Below, one piece after another: positions 23,718 through 35,220 of a stretch of 64,000 nucleotides of DNA. Position 1 is the first letter of the stretch; every line of letters begins with the position of its first letter. The notes beneath the pieces were generated by a model. It saw only the letters and a program-made list of their open reading frames with translations, was not told the origin of the DNA and did not search any database. A program made the position numbers and the translations under genes. Origin of the DNA: Silene latifolia (Eukaryota > Streptophyta > Magnoliopsida > Caryophyllales > Caryophyllaceae); contig NC_133526.1 in NCBI RefSeq assembly GCF_048544455.1, forward strand, positions 6,030,001 to 6,094,000, in the 5' to 3' direction.

Positions 23718-25079
23718 ATGATGTCGAAATTGTGTACTAGATTGTTGAATATATGCATACATTCTTATTGTAAATTAAAAAGATTGGATAAAGCAGAATC
23801 AATCATTATTGATGGTATTAGATTAGGTGTGCTTCCAGATGTAACGACTTATAATACTCTTGTTGATGCTTATTGTCGATTTGTCGACATTGATGCCGCT
23901 TACAGAGTTGTTGTTAGAATGCAAGTAGCTGGAATGATGCCGAATATTGTAACATATAATACATTGCTGGCCGGTGCTAGCAGGCGATGCCAATTATCGC
24001 GTTCGCTTGATTTATTTGATGAAATGCTTGGTTTGGGGATTGCTCCAGATGTGTGGAGTTATAACACATTGATGCATTGCTTCTTTAGATTAGGAAAAGC
24101 CGATGAAGCGTATAGGGTTTTTCGGGATATTATTCTTAATGACCTTCATCCTGATGAGACTAGTTTTAATACGTTGATTAATGGGTTGTGTAAGAATGGG
24201 TATACGGATAATGCTCTTATGTTGTATAGGAATTTGAAGCGTTATGGGTGGAAACTTGAGTTGGTGACATATAATATTCTTATAGACGGGCTTTGTAAAG
24301 CGGGTAGGTTTAAGTCAGCTAGGTGGATACTCCATGAGCTTGCTCAATCTGGATATGAGCCTGATGCGTTTACTTATACTTCGATGTTGAAATTTTGCTT
24401 TCGTTTTGGTGAGATTGATGAAGGGTTTGAGGTGTTTAAGAAAATGAAGAGTGAGGGTTACATGTTTGATGCCTTTGCATATTGTACCGTTGCAGGAGCC
24501 TTTGCGAAAAGAGGGAGGCTTATAGAGGCGAATGAATGCATGGAAGCCATGTTGAATAGTGGTGTTGCACTTGACACAGTGTGCTATAACACTTTGATGA
24601 ATCTGTACTGTAAACAGGGAAAGTTGGAGGCCGCATTTGAGTTGTTGGAGTCGATGGGGAAGGAAGGTATAGATTGTGACGCGTATACTCATACCATTCT
24701 GATTGACGGATTGTGCAAGGCAGGGGATTTTGAAGGAGCATATAGACATTTAGTATATGCAGGCTCGATTGGGTTTTCAAGTTTGCCTGCCTTTAATAGC
24801 CTTCTGGACAGGATTTACAAAATTGGCCAGTCTCATACCGCAGTTAATCTGTTCGAGTCAATGAGGATAAAAGACGAGTTTACTTACTCCTCCATGGTGC
24901 ACAATCTTTGCAAGGAAAGGAAGTTTAGGATTGCTTCGAGAATATTGATGTCTTGTGTAAAGAATGGGATGAACATACTCAAGTCTGCTGAACGAGCAGT
25001 TATTAGAGGCCTTCGTGCTACGGGGTCAAGAAAAAGTGCAAGGAGGTTGCAGTCAAATATTAAATATCTACGTCGTTGA
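23718..25079 (+). CDS. P-type pentatricopeptide repeat protein (453 aa), At4g01400-like
   Basis: Single open frame without introns, typical of plant PPR genes. About twelve 35-residue repeats run through the protein; signature ends such as PDVTTYNTLVDAYCR, PNIVTYNTLLAGASR, PDVWSYNTLMHCFFR, LVTYNILIDGLCKAGR and DAYTHTILIDGLCKAGD are plain. There is no E or DYW domain, so it belongs to the P class, which binds organelle RNA for processing or stability. The frame starts with two ATG codons and goes almost directly into repeats, so there is little room for a transit peptide; an upstream start may be missed. My recollection of Arabidopsis At4g01400 matches in the first repeats (LNxCxxxLCKxxKLxKAES, DGIRLGVLPDV) and the end. 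A fragment copy of this gene is at 26761-26847. Confidence 0.88.
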   Translation: MMSKLCTRLLNICIHSYCKLKRLDKAESIIIDGIRLGVLPDVTTYNTLVDAYCRFVDIDAAYRVVVRMQVAGMMPNIVTYNTLLAGASRRCQLSRSLDLFDEMLGLGIAPDVWSYNTLMHCFFRLGKADEAYRVFRDIILNDLHPDETSFNTLINGLCKNGYTDNALMLYRNLKRYGWKLELVTYNILIDGLCKAGRFKSARWILHELAQSGYEPDAFTYTSMLKFCFRFGEIDEGFEVFKKMKSEGYMFDAFAYCTVAGAFAKRGRLIEANECMEAMLNSGVALDTVCYNTLMNLYCKQGKLEAAFELLESMGKEGIDCDAYTHTILIDGLCKAGDFEGAYRHLVYAGSIGFSSLPAFNSLLDRIYKIGQSHTAVNLFESMRIKDEFTYSSMVHNLCKERKFRIASRILMSCVKNGMNILKSAERAVIRGLRATGSRKSARRLQSNIKYLRR

Positions 25080-26490
25080 GTCTTGCATATGATTTCTTCT
25101 GGGAAACAATACTAATCGAATATTTTGTTTACCGATTAGCGTATTGTTTTTTCATGAACTTGATGGACCCCTTCTTAGCATGGCATACAAGATATTATTA
25201 TCCATCTGAAGGAGGCGCTCTTTGTTTCAGTTATACATCTGGCCGCTACATGCAAAGTTAAATAATTTTCTGTGCATGGTTGCTTCATTTGCCACAAATA
25301 ACAGTTTCACAGGTAGTTGCTTCTTATCTATATCAGTATTGATTGTGCTTTAATGTATGTGTCAAGTTATATTTTTTTTTTTCTCGTTTTCCCTCTGTTT
25401 TTTGGTTCTACTCTTGTTTGATAACTTCTTGTACTGATGCCATTGAAACAACAGCTTTTTAACTGCCGTTTAATAAGTAATAACAGTTTTACTATCAAGC
25501 ATTGTCCAAAAGGAAAGCAAAAACATTGAAATTGAGATTTGTTCTGTAGCTGAGAATTTTTGTTTTTATTCTAAGGTCTGGTTGATTCACTGGTTGAGGA
25601 TGACCTATAAGCACTATTTAAAAACGTTAGCCGAGATGCAGTCATAAGTAAACTTGCTAGCAGTCACATGTGCATATGGATGACTGTCCCTTGCTTCTTG
25701 GTGTTGAAAGTCTAGTTCTACTTCTGTCTCTAGAATCCAGCCAATGTGTTATGTATGTGATGATAGCTTTTCTTTATTTCTGTATGTTCTGTGCAAAAGA
25801 TATGTAGAGTGATCGCTTTTTTATTTGTTCTGCAAAATATATGTAGAATGGTAGGTTGATAGTAAGAAATATAACTGCTTTCTGTTGTTTGCAAGTATTA
25901 CCTCGCCCACCTTAATTTGTTTTATTTAGCCTAAGCTTCAAAACCACTTCAGTTATGTGCTTGTGCTCGATATAGCAACAGTTTGCAGGGCCATACGCCC
26001 ATACCTGTGAATGAGTTGACTAATATTTTGGTGTTCTGATTGGTGGAATAAAGATTATTCCTTACAAAATGGCAAATAATGTAACTGTTTGGAGGGAACT
26101 GAGGTACACTGTTCAAATGAAGATTACCTAGATGCAGGGATTGGAAAGTACCCTTACTTTCCGGGATACAATGGAAACTATCCTCACTTTCCAGGATACA
26201 ACGGGAGAACTTCCTGGATGTCCCTTGATTTTTAAAAAATTGTCATTTCTCAAAACTCACAAGTTGCTACCTTCACAAATGGAACCGAAGTTGTTATCAA
26301 CTATGAACGTTTATGTCTCTCTTCTGTGAGACTGAGTCACCAGTTTTCTAAGCTGTGAGGTGTTAGCTCTCTGTGTTGCCGTGTCTCAGCTGTGTATCGT
26401 TGGGGGTTGTAGGATTTGACTTTTTTTGTTAAATCTTTTGTCTACCTCATATGTGCCTTATGTTCTGCTTATTGTTCACTTTATCTGTAG
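25080..26490. other. 3' flank of the PPR gene, no gene seen
   Basis: Probably 3' untranslated region followed by spacer. Around 25775-25860 a short duplication repeats TCTGCAAAATATATGTAGA-like sequence. 26130-26225 holds two tandem copies of a TACTTTCCGGGATACAATGG-like unit, one frame of which reads YPYFPGYNGNYPHFPGYNG. 26190-26490 loosely follows intron DNA of SEC3 (1250-2087), leading into the SEC3-like exon. Confidence 0.45.
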
Positions 26491-26847
26491 GCTCGAGAGA
26501 TCGCCTACAAGCGTCGAGCCAGCACTGAAGCATTGAAAAATCTAATTGTTAGTTAGGCGCTATGTCTGGTGCTGAATAAGCTTCGAGCGATACAGGCACT
26601 TCAGCAGCTTCTGTCGCCTATGCCAAAAGCTGACAATATGTGTCTCACTCCTTGTCAAGGAGGTTATATTCCAACTCACACTTTTTCTAATTTTTCGTTT
26701 CACCCATCAAGTTTTAGCTATATTATTGGGAACATTACTAATCACGGATCTATTGCTCTCAGGATGCAAGTTGCCGGAATGGCGGAATGAGGCTTAACAT
26801 AGTTACGTACAATTCGCTGTTTGCGAGCGTCAGCAAGCAATTTGGAA
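26491..26847 (+). pseudogene. Chimeric pseudogene: SEC3 exon and intron fused to a PPR piece
   Basis: 26491-26662 matches SEC3 exon 2088-2261 with drift (GCTCGAGAG, CGAGCCAGCACTGAAGCA, GCTTCTGTCGCCTATGCCAAAA, CTTGTCAAGGAG), keeps acceptor and donor, and is followed by intron-like DNA (26663-26760) similar to 2262-2346. At the acceptor CTCAG the SEC3 match stops. The sequence GGATGCAAGTTGCCGGAATG, then AACATAGTTACGTACAAT, continues as the second repeat of the nearby PPR gene (23916-23999). Both parts have stops or frame changes. The retained introns mean a DNA-level copy, not a reverse-transcribed one. Confidence 0.75.
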
Positions 26848-27050
26848 AAGTTCAGGTGTATGGAGATACAGGAACTTTGGTGTCTTGAGCAAACTCCGCT
26901 TTGGTCCCTTCTGATTTCAATTAATCACATTTTTGATGACCTAATATTGATATGTTTCCCATTTTGGTGAACTAAAGTGAAACACAACTAAAATTTCAAC
27001 AAATAACAATTTTTTTTAAAATTCTTTTTCAAAATTATGTTGAAATTCAC

Positions 27051-27054
27051 CTAT

Positions 27055-27089
<35 letters not shown>

Positions 27090-27092
27090 TTT
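27051..27092. repeat. (TTTA)n microsatellite
   Basis: About ten TTTA units in a row, in the spacer after the chimeric pseudogene. Confidence 0.95.
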
Positions 27093-27275
27093 TTGCACTT
27101 CATTGATTCGAAGCGTCATTGATTTCAATAAAGTTTTGACTATTTTATGTGTCTGGCCACTGGATTATTTTTTTCAACTATGCCTCTGGCCACTGGATTA
27201 TTTTTTCAACCTCACGTCATATAATTTGCTCAAATCCGAGCCCCCTTTCCCAGCCATGGCAAACATGGTAAGTGC

Positions 27276-27419
27276 ATGGAAGGAGGTTTTTTTGAAACTT
27301 TCACAGAAGACCCAAACTTTACCGGAAGTTTGGCTCAGGCTTTCGGCTTTCCCAGCTATCTCTACTCAGTTGATGATGGATGGGATTATGTTACCTTTGC
27401 AACTAACTCCACAAGCTAA
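27276..27419 (+). other. Unassigned short open frame (47 codons)
   Basis: ATG to TAA with an ordinary-looking composition (FTEDPNFTGSLAQAFGFPSY, then DDGWDYVTFATNST). It may be a worn exon, but I know no family for it, and the surrounding 26848-28251 shows no other coding sign. Given only because it looks less random than its neighbours. Confidence 0.2.
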
Positions 27420-28251
27420 TTGAAATTGAATATGCTGCTCCAACTCGGCTCGTGATTATCATCAATGAATGCCAGGGCACTGAAGGATATTTTTCTAAGA
27501 GTGTCTAATCCAGTACGAGGATAGTAGTCCCATTTTGGTATCTGACGGCCCCCCCTGGACTGGATGACACCAAGTCTGCTATGTATAAGCTGTAGTAGTT
27601 TTAAATATCGGCTGTACCACTGGCACGTGATCGAATTATCAAGGTTCCGAAGGTTTTGGGCTGTGACGTGAACGCATTTTCCTGCATCTTGAAGTGTTAT
27701 TGGCCGCATATAAAATTATAAACGTGTCCATAACAAAGATTTAATACTCGGAATAGTTGTACTACTACTATATGTACCTTCCGGTTTGGTCTTGGGCTCT
27801 TAGTTAGCATTCTGTCTTTGGGCGTCAGTTGCCCATGTATGAGTGTATCCGTGTATGGCCGGCCTCATTACTCTGATCAACTAACATATTTCATATTCTT
27901 TTCAAATGTAAGGTTAATAGTAGTTACTCCATCTGGCTGAGTCAATTCTTTACGTATTTTATGTATTGGTGTCTCAATACGTTTTCTTCTTAAGCATATC
28001 TTTATATCGGAAAAAATAAAATAAATGTGATTCCTGATATCTGTTTTATACACCCGACTTTGTGCAAAAACCAAATGTCAGGACGACCTTACTATACACG
28101 GAGTTTTCGGTATGTTCTACACCGGAAATTGTGTGGTCGTTGAGAATGTTTGGGAGACTGAAGTTGGTTCTACAGCAATATTGTCAGGTCACTGTACAAG
28201 GTAGACCGTTTTGCTGTTCATGTATGGCACGAGAGTACGAGTTGATAGACT

Positions 28252-28423
28252 CAGTGGCGGAGCTAGGATTTGAATTTAGGGGGGCGAAAATTTTTAGGGG
28301 GGGGGGGGGGGGCAAACGACTAATTTCATAAGATACACTCGAAAAATTTTCGAAAAATTTAATCAAAAACTTCGAAATTTCTATCGGGGGGGGGACTCTC
28401 TCTTTTCCCCTACTCCACCACTG
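28252..28423. mobile_element. hAT-type MITE with poly-G tracts
   Basis: The ends CAGTGGCGGAGCTAGG and CTACTCCACCACTG match the family at 16237 and 54833. The interior GGGG parts have expanded to G-runs of about 17 and 9 bases. The flanking 8 bases do not match, so it is an old or disturbed copy. It lies about 170 bases before the VAR3-like start codon. Confidence 0.7.
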
Positions 28424-28595
28424 CCGTCTTTGGAACCCAAACCGTTTGAACTAAACTAATTTTAGTTGTTCTACCGAGCTGAACCAAACCGAACCGAACC
28501 GAAATTCCACACGAACAGAACGCCTAATCCATGTCCAATTGATTAAACTTTGGCAACCACAAAACTTCATCACCTTCCACCTTACTGGCGAAATA

Positions 28596-31500
28596 ATGAG
28601 TGGCGCCACCGCGCGCGTATTCACTCTCCTCTCAACCACCACCACCACCGCGCCGACACTCCTCCGCCGCCATATATCATCTCCCTTCCTCCTCTTCCGC
28701 CGCCGCAACACGGCCGTTTCTTCCGTCGTCTTCCTCTCCAACCTCCACACTCACTCTCACTCCCCGCGCGTCGACTCATTCACCGCCGCAACTCCTCTCC
28801 CTTGGCCGGAATGGTCTCACTTTGTTTCTCGTGTCTCCGCCGCCTCCGCCGTGGTCGACCGCCAGAACGAGGTTAACTCGGACGAGTTCGCTGCGTCGAC
28901 TCAGTTGACTGATGCTTTCATCAACGATGTTACTGCGTTTTTGGCCTTCGCTCGTCAACATCCTTCTCTTTTTTGGTTTGTTATTCGTTTCAATTCTTTT
29001 GATTTCTTCTGCATTTAGTTCGTTTTGTTAATTTGCTTAATTTTGCTGAAATTTGTGAATTCTACAGGATATTGCTTATATTGAATCAAACATTGCGAAT
29101 TTGAGTAAAATTAAACAGAATTAAGTTCGCCGAGTAATTTTGCTGATTTTTTTTTGCTGTATTTAGATGATTCTAACAGGATATTACTGTTATTTGCTTA
29201 TCGAAATTTGCATAAAATTAAGCAGATTTAAGTTCGTCGAGTAATTTTTCATTGCTTCGCCAAACTTTGCTGAAACTAGATGATTCTTACAGGGTTATTG
29301 CTGAAATTAGATGAATTTCACAGGATACTTCTGTAATATTTTATATCCAATCAAAATTTGCAAATTTGGTTAAAGTTCACCGAAGTAAATTTGCCTAATT
29401 TTGCTGAAATTAGCGCATTTGACTATGCCTTCTAGGATTTACTATAGTATTTGCTGGATTTCACTGTATATTGCTGTAATTTGCTCTTAATACGTCAAGC
29501 CACGCAGTTTGCAGTGAAATTAATCAAATTTTAGTCTGCAGTATCATACTTTGGTTATATATTTCAGTTATTTTCTAATTCGGTGTTTTGATGTTTTGCA
29601 ATTTCTACTGCTTGCACAATTTCTGAGCATTTCTTTCTCACTTATTATGTTGCAGAAATTTGATGTACTTTGTTGAACTTAAACCATAGCATCTTTAAAT
29701 TTGGTTAGATTCACTTAAATGTAGCGAGATTAGTAACCTGTGCTGACTGTTACCGAGCAACTTTGTGCTCTAAAGTTCAGTGAAGCTAAGCGAAAATGAG
29801 TTCCTGTGAACATTCTCTTGTTATAAGTAATTGTTTGATAATGGCTTCTTTGATATTCATTTAATTTTTTTTTTCCTGTTACTTTGGCTCAAGGTGTCTT
29901 CCTAGAGAGGATATAGAGGTGATTATACAGAATATTTCGCCAAAGTTGTTTATGGATACTGCAACGACCACTTCAAGGATGAGGTCTTTCCTTGCAGGAG
30001 GTGCCAATCATGTACGTTTCTTATTGGTACTTTGTATTATTAGTTGAGTTTACCTTTAAATTCGTTCCCTGAAGTAAGTTTCGATCAAACGTAGAGATAT
30101 CTCAAAGGATGAACTCATCGGAAATTGCTATGTATCAGATGATGAGCTTAATAGCCCTGAATAACTTTACTTTTTAGTAAAATATATTTAGAGCACTTGG
30201 AAATTGGAATTCAGCATTCTAATCCTGGCTAAATACATGGTTTATAGCTTCCAGAATCTGATGGACCTAGTACAGTTGATCTCATGAAGTATCTGCTAAG
30301 CTATGTACACATGGCTTTCGTGTCTTCTGAAGAGATGCGTATATCAGATAAAGTAGAAGCATCAGCGAAGAAACTGTTCAGCGAGTTGGTCAGGTTGAGT
30401 GGAACATCTTCAAAGTCCATTGCGTCATCAGTACAGACTCGGTTTCCTGAAGGTTATGGGCTGGGACCAAATTCTTCTGTAAACCATATTGAAATGAAAA
30501 GAGGAGACTGGATATGCACAAGGTGAGTCATCTCGAACGCATAAAGCACTTCCTAGTTTGTATTCAGTTGGGTTTTTGTTCGGAATTTAATTATGTAACA
30601 TCTACTATATTTCACCAACAATAATTACAACCACCCTCCCTCTTACCCAGGGTCTTGGGAACAATGTTAATTATCACTAATCAACTTATTCAAAATGTCC
30701 AGTACATGACTCCATACTGTTCTACGACGGCAAGATTTAAAGAAGCAGAATAAAAGAAAAAAATTATAGGACATACCTGAATGTAAGATTAAAACTACCA
30801 AGTAGTCTGGAATCTGGATTGGTTGGTTTGCTTTGTTTTCCCGAGAAGAAAATGGTTGGTGTTGTGAAAAGAAAAAAAGATGGATTAGTTGGGGATGAAA
30901 TTCAGAAACGATGGAGTTTCAAATGTTATATGAATAGGAATTTCAGAATAAATGGGTCAGCAAAGAGCCTGTTAGCTCAGTCACATTGAGTTTTGATATA
31001 GATAATTGTGTTTCAGAAGCGCACACTTTCCATAATATTGTTAGACAAGTATTTTGATACTCTCTTTCTTGACAAATAAATCATACAATTGAGCAGGTGT
31101 AATTTTATGAACTTTGCCAAGAATAAACAATGCCTTCAGTGTGAGGAGCTACGGCCAAAGAAATTGCTAACTGGTGGTGAATGGGAATGTCCTCAGTAAG
31201 AACATCTTTTTTTTTTCCCTTGTATTTCATTGTTCCCTTAATTTGTGACTTGCCGTTCATACTTTTTGCTCTTCTCTTCTCTCTGCAGATGTGACTTCTT
31301 TAACTTTGGTAGAAATGTTGTGTGTCTGAGGTGTGACTGCAAGAAACCCAGGGTGAATCCACCGCAGACTCCTGCCAATTATTCTTCTGTTGAAAGTAAT
31401 ACAGAGAAACCATTACCTGAGAGTAAAGACAAGCAGCAACCATGGCTCTCTAAGATAACTCAACTGGAAAAAGCGTCTGATCTCAGCACTTCTATATCAG

Positions 31501-33305
31501 AGGAAGATTTTTCTAAGTTTATGCAGGCTGGGAATAATAATAAGGTTTCTTCAAGTTCAAGTAACTCAGCAATCAATGAGAATTCCGATGGTATTAATAT
31601 CAACCAATCCGGTGCCGACAGTAACATTAATGTCAATATCAAGCAAAACCTAGGTGAGCTTTTAGCTCCAAAATCTTCAGTTTCTCCTTCAATCAGTAAT
31701 GATGGTGACTCTGCTGAAAGTAGGAAAGATGCAAGTCCATTTTATCAGGACTTGCCAGAAATCTTGCCAATGCAAGCAGGTGAACCCCGTTTTGTCGTGA
31801 GCAAAAAGAAAGATCGTTCTTTGACCTCTCCAACGTACAAGAGGCAAGTAGCCATGGAGCAAGCTGGCAGTAGTAAACATGTCCCATTTGTGCCCTTTCC
31901 ACCTAATTACTTTGCTCAGAATAAGGCAGATTCAACTGCTGCAAGTTCTAAGCCAGAAGCGTCAGGGGATACTAGATCTGCAATGCAGAATAATACCGAC
32001 ACTACAGCAGTTTCAAATCAACAGATTGGTCAAAGGAATTCTGACCTTGGAAAAACAGGAGAACAAAATGAACGCAAACCCACTACTTCTTATGAGGTAC
32101 TCCCTCCACCCGATATTATTTTTACTTCTGCTATATAAACTACTTATTTACTTTTAAATATTAGTATTATTTTTACTTCTGATAGTTTTCAAACATTTGA
32201 CTTAACTCCTTATATCATTGCATTTTGAAGTGTGTGATCATTCACTGACGGTTCTAAAGGATGATTCATGTCAGCCCACCCCCAATAATTGGCCCCATTG
32301 CTGTTAAGTCCTACTCAAAACAATTGTCGCCTTTCTATATCTAGTAAAATGAAAAAAGTGAACTTATGACATCCTAACATAATGGCAAGGGTACGGTGGT
32401 ATATCGACATGGAAATTCCCAAGTCAATTGGTTATAATGATATTTTGTCACTAAATTTTTAAATTTCACCTGTTTACAAATGACGATAATGTTGATATGA
32501 TGGAAGAAGTATCACAATATATGGTTCAGTCATCTCAGTTTACCACTTTGCCGGTTCTTATAATGTACGGAGTATACACCCTGGTCCCTGACCCTGGCCC
32601 AATGATGTAGTACTTTTTATTTTTCTTTGATTCTACTTCTTTTTATTTATGAGAAACTATACACCACATTTACAATTCTAATTATACCTTTGGCTTGGGA
32701 GTACATGAAATATGCTACACCCGTGTACAAGTAAAGATCCTTTCCATTTCTTTCTCTCCATTACTTGTCCATTACCTCTAATAGGTATAATATTGTATAT
32801 TATTTGCTTACACATCATCATCCATTACTTTTATATGTGACCGCTAGATCGTTTCATGTGATAATCTAAACTGTTGAAAAGAAATGGAGAGGAGAAGTAA
32901 TGGAGAGGATCCTAATTGCCCGTGTACCTAGGAATTTTTCATGGAACTGAATTCTATATGTTTCAGGCGGGGGAGAAGTCAAGGGTAGAGGATGTGTCTT
33001 GGCGTGGGAGGAGCTTAGAGGGATCAGCAGTGACAGAACCGGATCCTCTAGACATGTCAGAGGAAGCAAAGGCACTGAGGTGGTTCCGCCGTGTTGCTCA
33101 GATAAAGGACATATCAGAGCTCAGCCAAATTCCCGATGAAGACTTCCCTTCTATAATTCCATTAAGGAAGGGAGTTAACAGGTTTGTGGTCAGTAAGAGG
33201 AAAACACCACTTGAAAGACGGTTGACTTCGTCACAATACACAAGAAACCTTCCGGTTGCTAATTCTGAGCCTGATAAAGATACGAAGGCTACCGAGTCTA
33301 GCTAA
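28596..33305 (+). CDS. VAR3: VAR3/OZ1-like organelle RanBP2 zinc-finger protein (672 aa)
   Basis: Six exons: 28596-28975, 29894-30011, 30248-30522, 31097-31195, 31289-32096 and 32967-33305. The N terminus is rich in Ser, Thr and Arg with few acidic residues, as in an organelle transit peptide. Two RanBP2 zinc fingers follow: WICTRCNFMNFAKNKQCLQC (about 253-272) and WECPQCDFFNFGRNVVCLRC (about 286-305), each W-x-C-x2-C...N...C-x2-C. A motif RFVVSKK...LTSxxYxR occurs twice (about 458 and 632). VAR3/OZ1 family members work in chloroplasts or mitochondria in RNA editing and plastid development. Being next to BDG-like and CBR1 genes, as in Arabidopsis chromosome 5, supports VAR3 over the other OZ genes. 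I chose the ATG at 28596 because no earlier in-frame ATG exists. Organelle target not proven. Confidence 0.8.
29040..29480. repeat. Degenerate intronic tandem repeat, about 110 bp units
   Basis: Intron 1 of the VAR3-like gene repeats the order GAT-TCTAACAGGATATT, AAAATTTGCAAA-like, TTAAGTTCGCCGAGTAA and TTTTGCTGAAATTAG about three to four times with heavy drift. It looks like an old expansion within the intron. Confidence 0.6.
32714..32936. mobile_element. MITE-like inverted-repeat element in VAR3 intron 5
   Basis: CACCCGTGTACAAGTAAAG and AGATCC with TCTCCATTACTT at the left are answered at the right by the reverse type GAGAGGATCCTAATTGCCC and GTGTACCTAGG. It ends some 30 bases before the last exon. 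Target duplication unclear. Confidence 0.5.
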
Positions 33306-34207
33306 GAATCTGTTGCGGTTGGGATAAAGTCTTTGTGGACTCCAATTCGATTTTGTTGTACAGACCCTTGTTTAGAGAGAATTAGAGTCTCTTCATGCCA
33401 CATGTTCAGGACCTGGGAAATCATCGAGGATTGATTAGCTTTGATAATATTGATGCGCGAGGCTGTTCTTGCTTGTATCTTTATTACTAGGTTTAATTGA
33501 GGTGAGATTGGCAATTTGTATTTTGCAAACTCCCAATAGTCATTTAAAGACTACAAAAGGTTAATTGTGAGTTTACTCGGTAATTGTAAAACAGTAGTTC
33601 TTGTATTTGACTGTATCTCAAATCATTTTTGCAAAATACTTTTGTAATGTCACCGAACTTTGGTGGAACTAACAGAACTTGTGAAACTTGAAACCTAACA
33701 AACAAACGAGGTTGTGTCGCCTTCTTATTTGTGTTACCGAAATATAGTCATTTAGATTTACTCACTGAAATTGACATGATTACATAAATAGGTCATATAA
33801 TGCCGTCCTGTTCTTGTTCGTGTCGCTCTCTTGTTCGTATTGCTCACAAGTCGCACATAGATTATATCGCCTTCTTGTTCGTGTTACTCATGACCTTAAG
33901 TTTTTATGTATCTATTTAACTTCTTGTTAACCCATCTACAATGTATAATGTAACACATTTAATTCGACATTTCAAATACTACCATACAATCAAACAAAAT
34001 CCCAGACTTAAAGTGCAGATTATGTCGGGTTAGTGTTCCGTAGAGTATTACCCTAATAATTAATAAAAAAGTTTTATTCTTATATCGAAAGATTTTAACA
34101 CGAATCCAACCCAAACAACCTTAAGATCAACTCATAGTAATCGACTTCATGTCAGATTCGTGTTTTGTATTTTTTTTTTATCATATTCAATACTCAAGCT
34201 TACTTTT

Positions 34208-34779
34208 TGATGGGACATATTCTGCACCCGCTGACCGAGTCAACATATTGAGCAAGGTCAAAGCCAAAAGACAGCAAGTCAACGTATTAGACAGCCTAAC
34301 CGACGCAAAGATGTCGGCTGTCACTGGTCTCGGTCCGGTAACTAGCCGGCGAGAGACATATCCGCGTACTCACATCCGGTCCCCTCGGCATGGAGTCAAC
34401 CAGGCCACCTGGCCGCCATGGGGTCCCTCGGCCGAGGGTAGAACAGATCTTTTCCACCTTTACTAGCCACTTGGCCACTTGGCCACTACGTGACAAAAAG
34501 TGAAAGTCTATAAATACTCCACTTCTCTCATTGAGAAAAGGATCCGAAAACTATCTCACAATCCACTAATCTGGTATAAAACTCCCTTATCTCTCTACAA
34601 TATACTTTGCCAAGTAACACACAACTTAACTTGTGCGTCGGAGTGAGTACGCTCGGCCCCAAGCCGAGCCCTCAGTTTGTTCATCTTAAACAGGAAAGAG
34701 TGAAAGGAAGAGTCAAGCAACGACATCATTCAACAAGCTCACGTGGTCACAACTCTGCTCCGAAATTACACCCGGAACA
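34208..34779 (+). mobile_element. Solo LTR, Ty3/gypsy (same family as the element at 55.6 kb)
   Basis: Starts TGATGGGACATATTCTGC and ends ACACCCGGAACA, the same termini as the LTRs of the minus-strand element on the right of the window, here in plus orientation. The 5-bp target duplication CTTTT is present at 34203-34207 and 34780-34784. It contains a TATAAATA-like box near 34510. It is what remains after recombination between two LTRs, and is clearly older than the large element because it differs from it at many sites. Confidence 0.9.
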
Positions 34780-34903
34780 CTTTTAACAGATTTTTCCACT
34801 TAGACAAGTCTTGGGCAACTTTACAAGCACAATTACCACCATGAGGTTGGGAGTTAGATCAGCCGGTAAGAACTCTTTTACTCAAACCTTATGATGATCA
34901 GCT

Positions 34904-35055
34904 AGTCTTGCTTGTGATGGGCTAATCCCGTCACAAGCTTGTGACCTCTCACAAAAAGGGAGAGGGGACAAGCTCCCCTCCATGTGCTTCCCACTCACCT
35001 CTTAATGGGCATTTTGTAAGAGGAAACGGTATCCGTCACAAATGAGAATTTGTGT
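34904..35055. mobile_element. MITE-like element with CCGTCACAA ends
   Basis: TCTTGCTTGTGATGGGC at the left and GTCACAAATGAGAATTTGTG at the right form imperfect inverted ends. The same motif family (GTGACGG, ATGAGAATTTGTG) recurs in the CBR1 intron at 43080-43187. It lies between the solo LTR and the second PPR gene. Confidence 0.5.
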
Positions 35056-35220
35056 GTGATTAGGGGTGTTCGATTCTCACTTGCAATATAGTGCGCCCAT
35101 CTAAAAAACAAGCACAGTTGCAACTTACAAGTTACAACTGTCAACTACCTTTCCCGCTTCTCTTCTCCTGACAATCATCAACCATAAAAAAACGGTCCAT
35201 ATAGTTTAGCATGAAAAATC

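Noticed and set aside
24315-24749. 144-codon minus-strand frame
   Set aside because: Lies wholly inside the PPR gene, which has clear repeats on the plus strand.
28550-28908. Two other long plus-strand frames and a minus-strand frame
   Set aside because: They overlap the first exon of the VAR3-like gene; Pro/His runs come from reading the CCACC/CGCC-rich transit-peptide DNA in the wrong frame.
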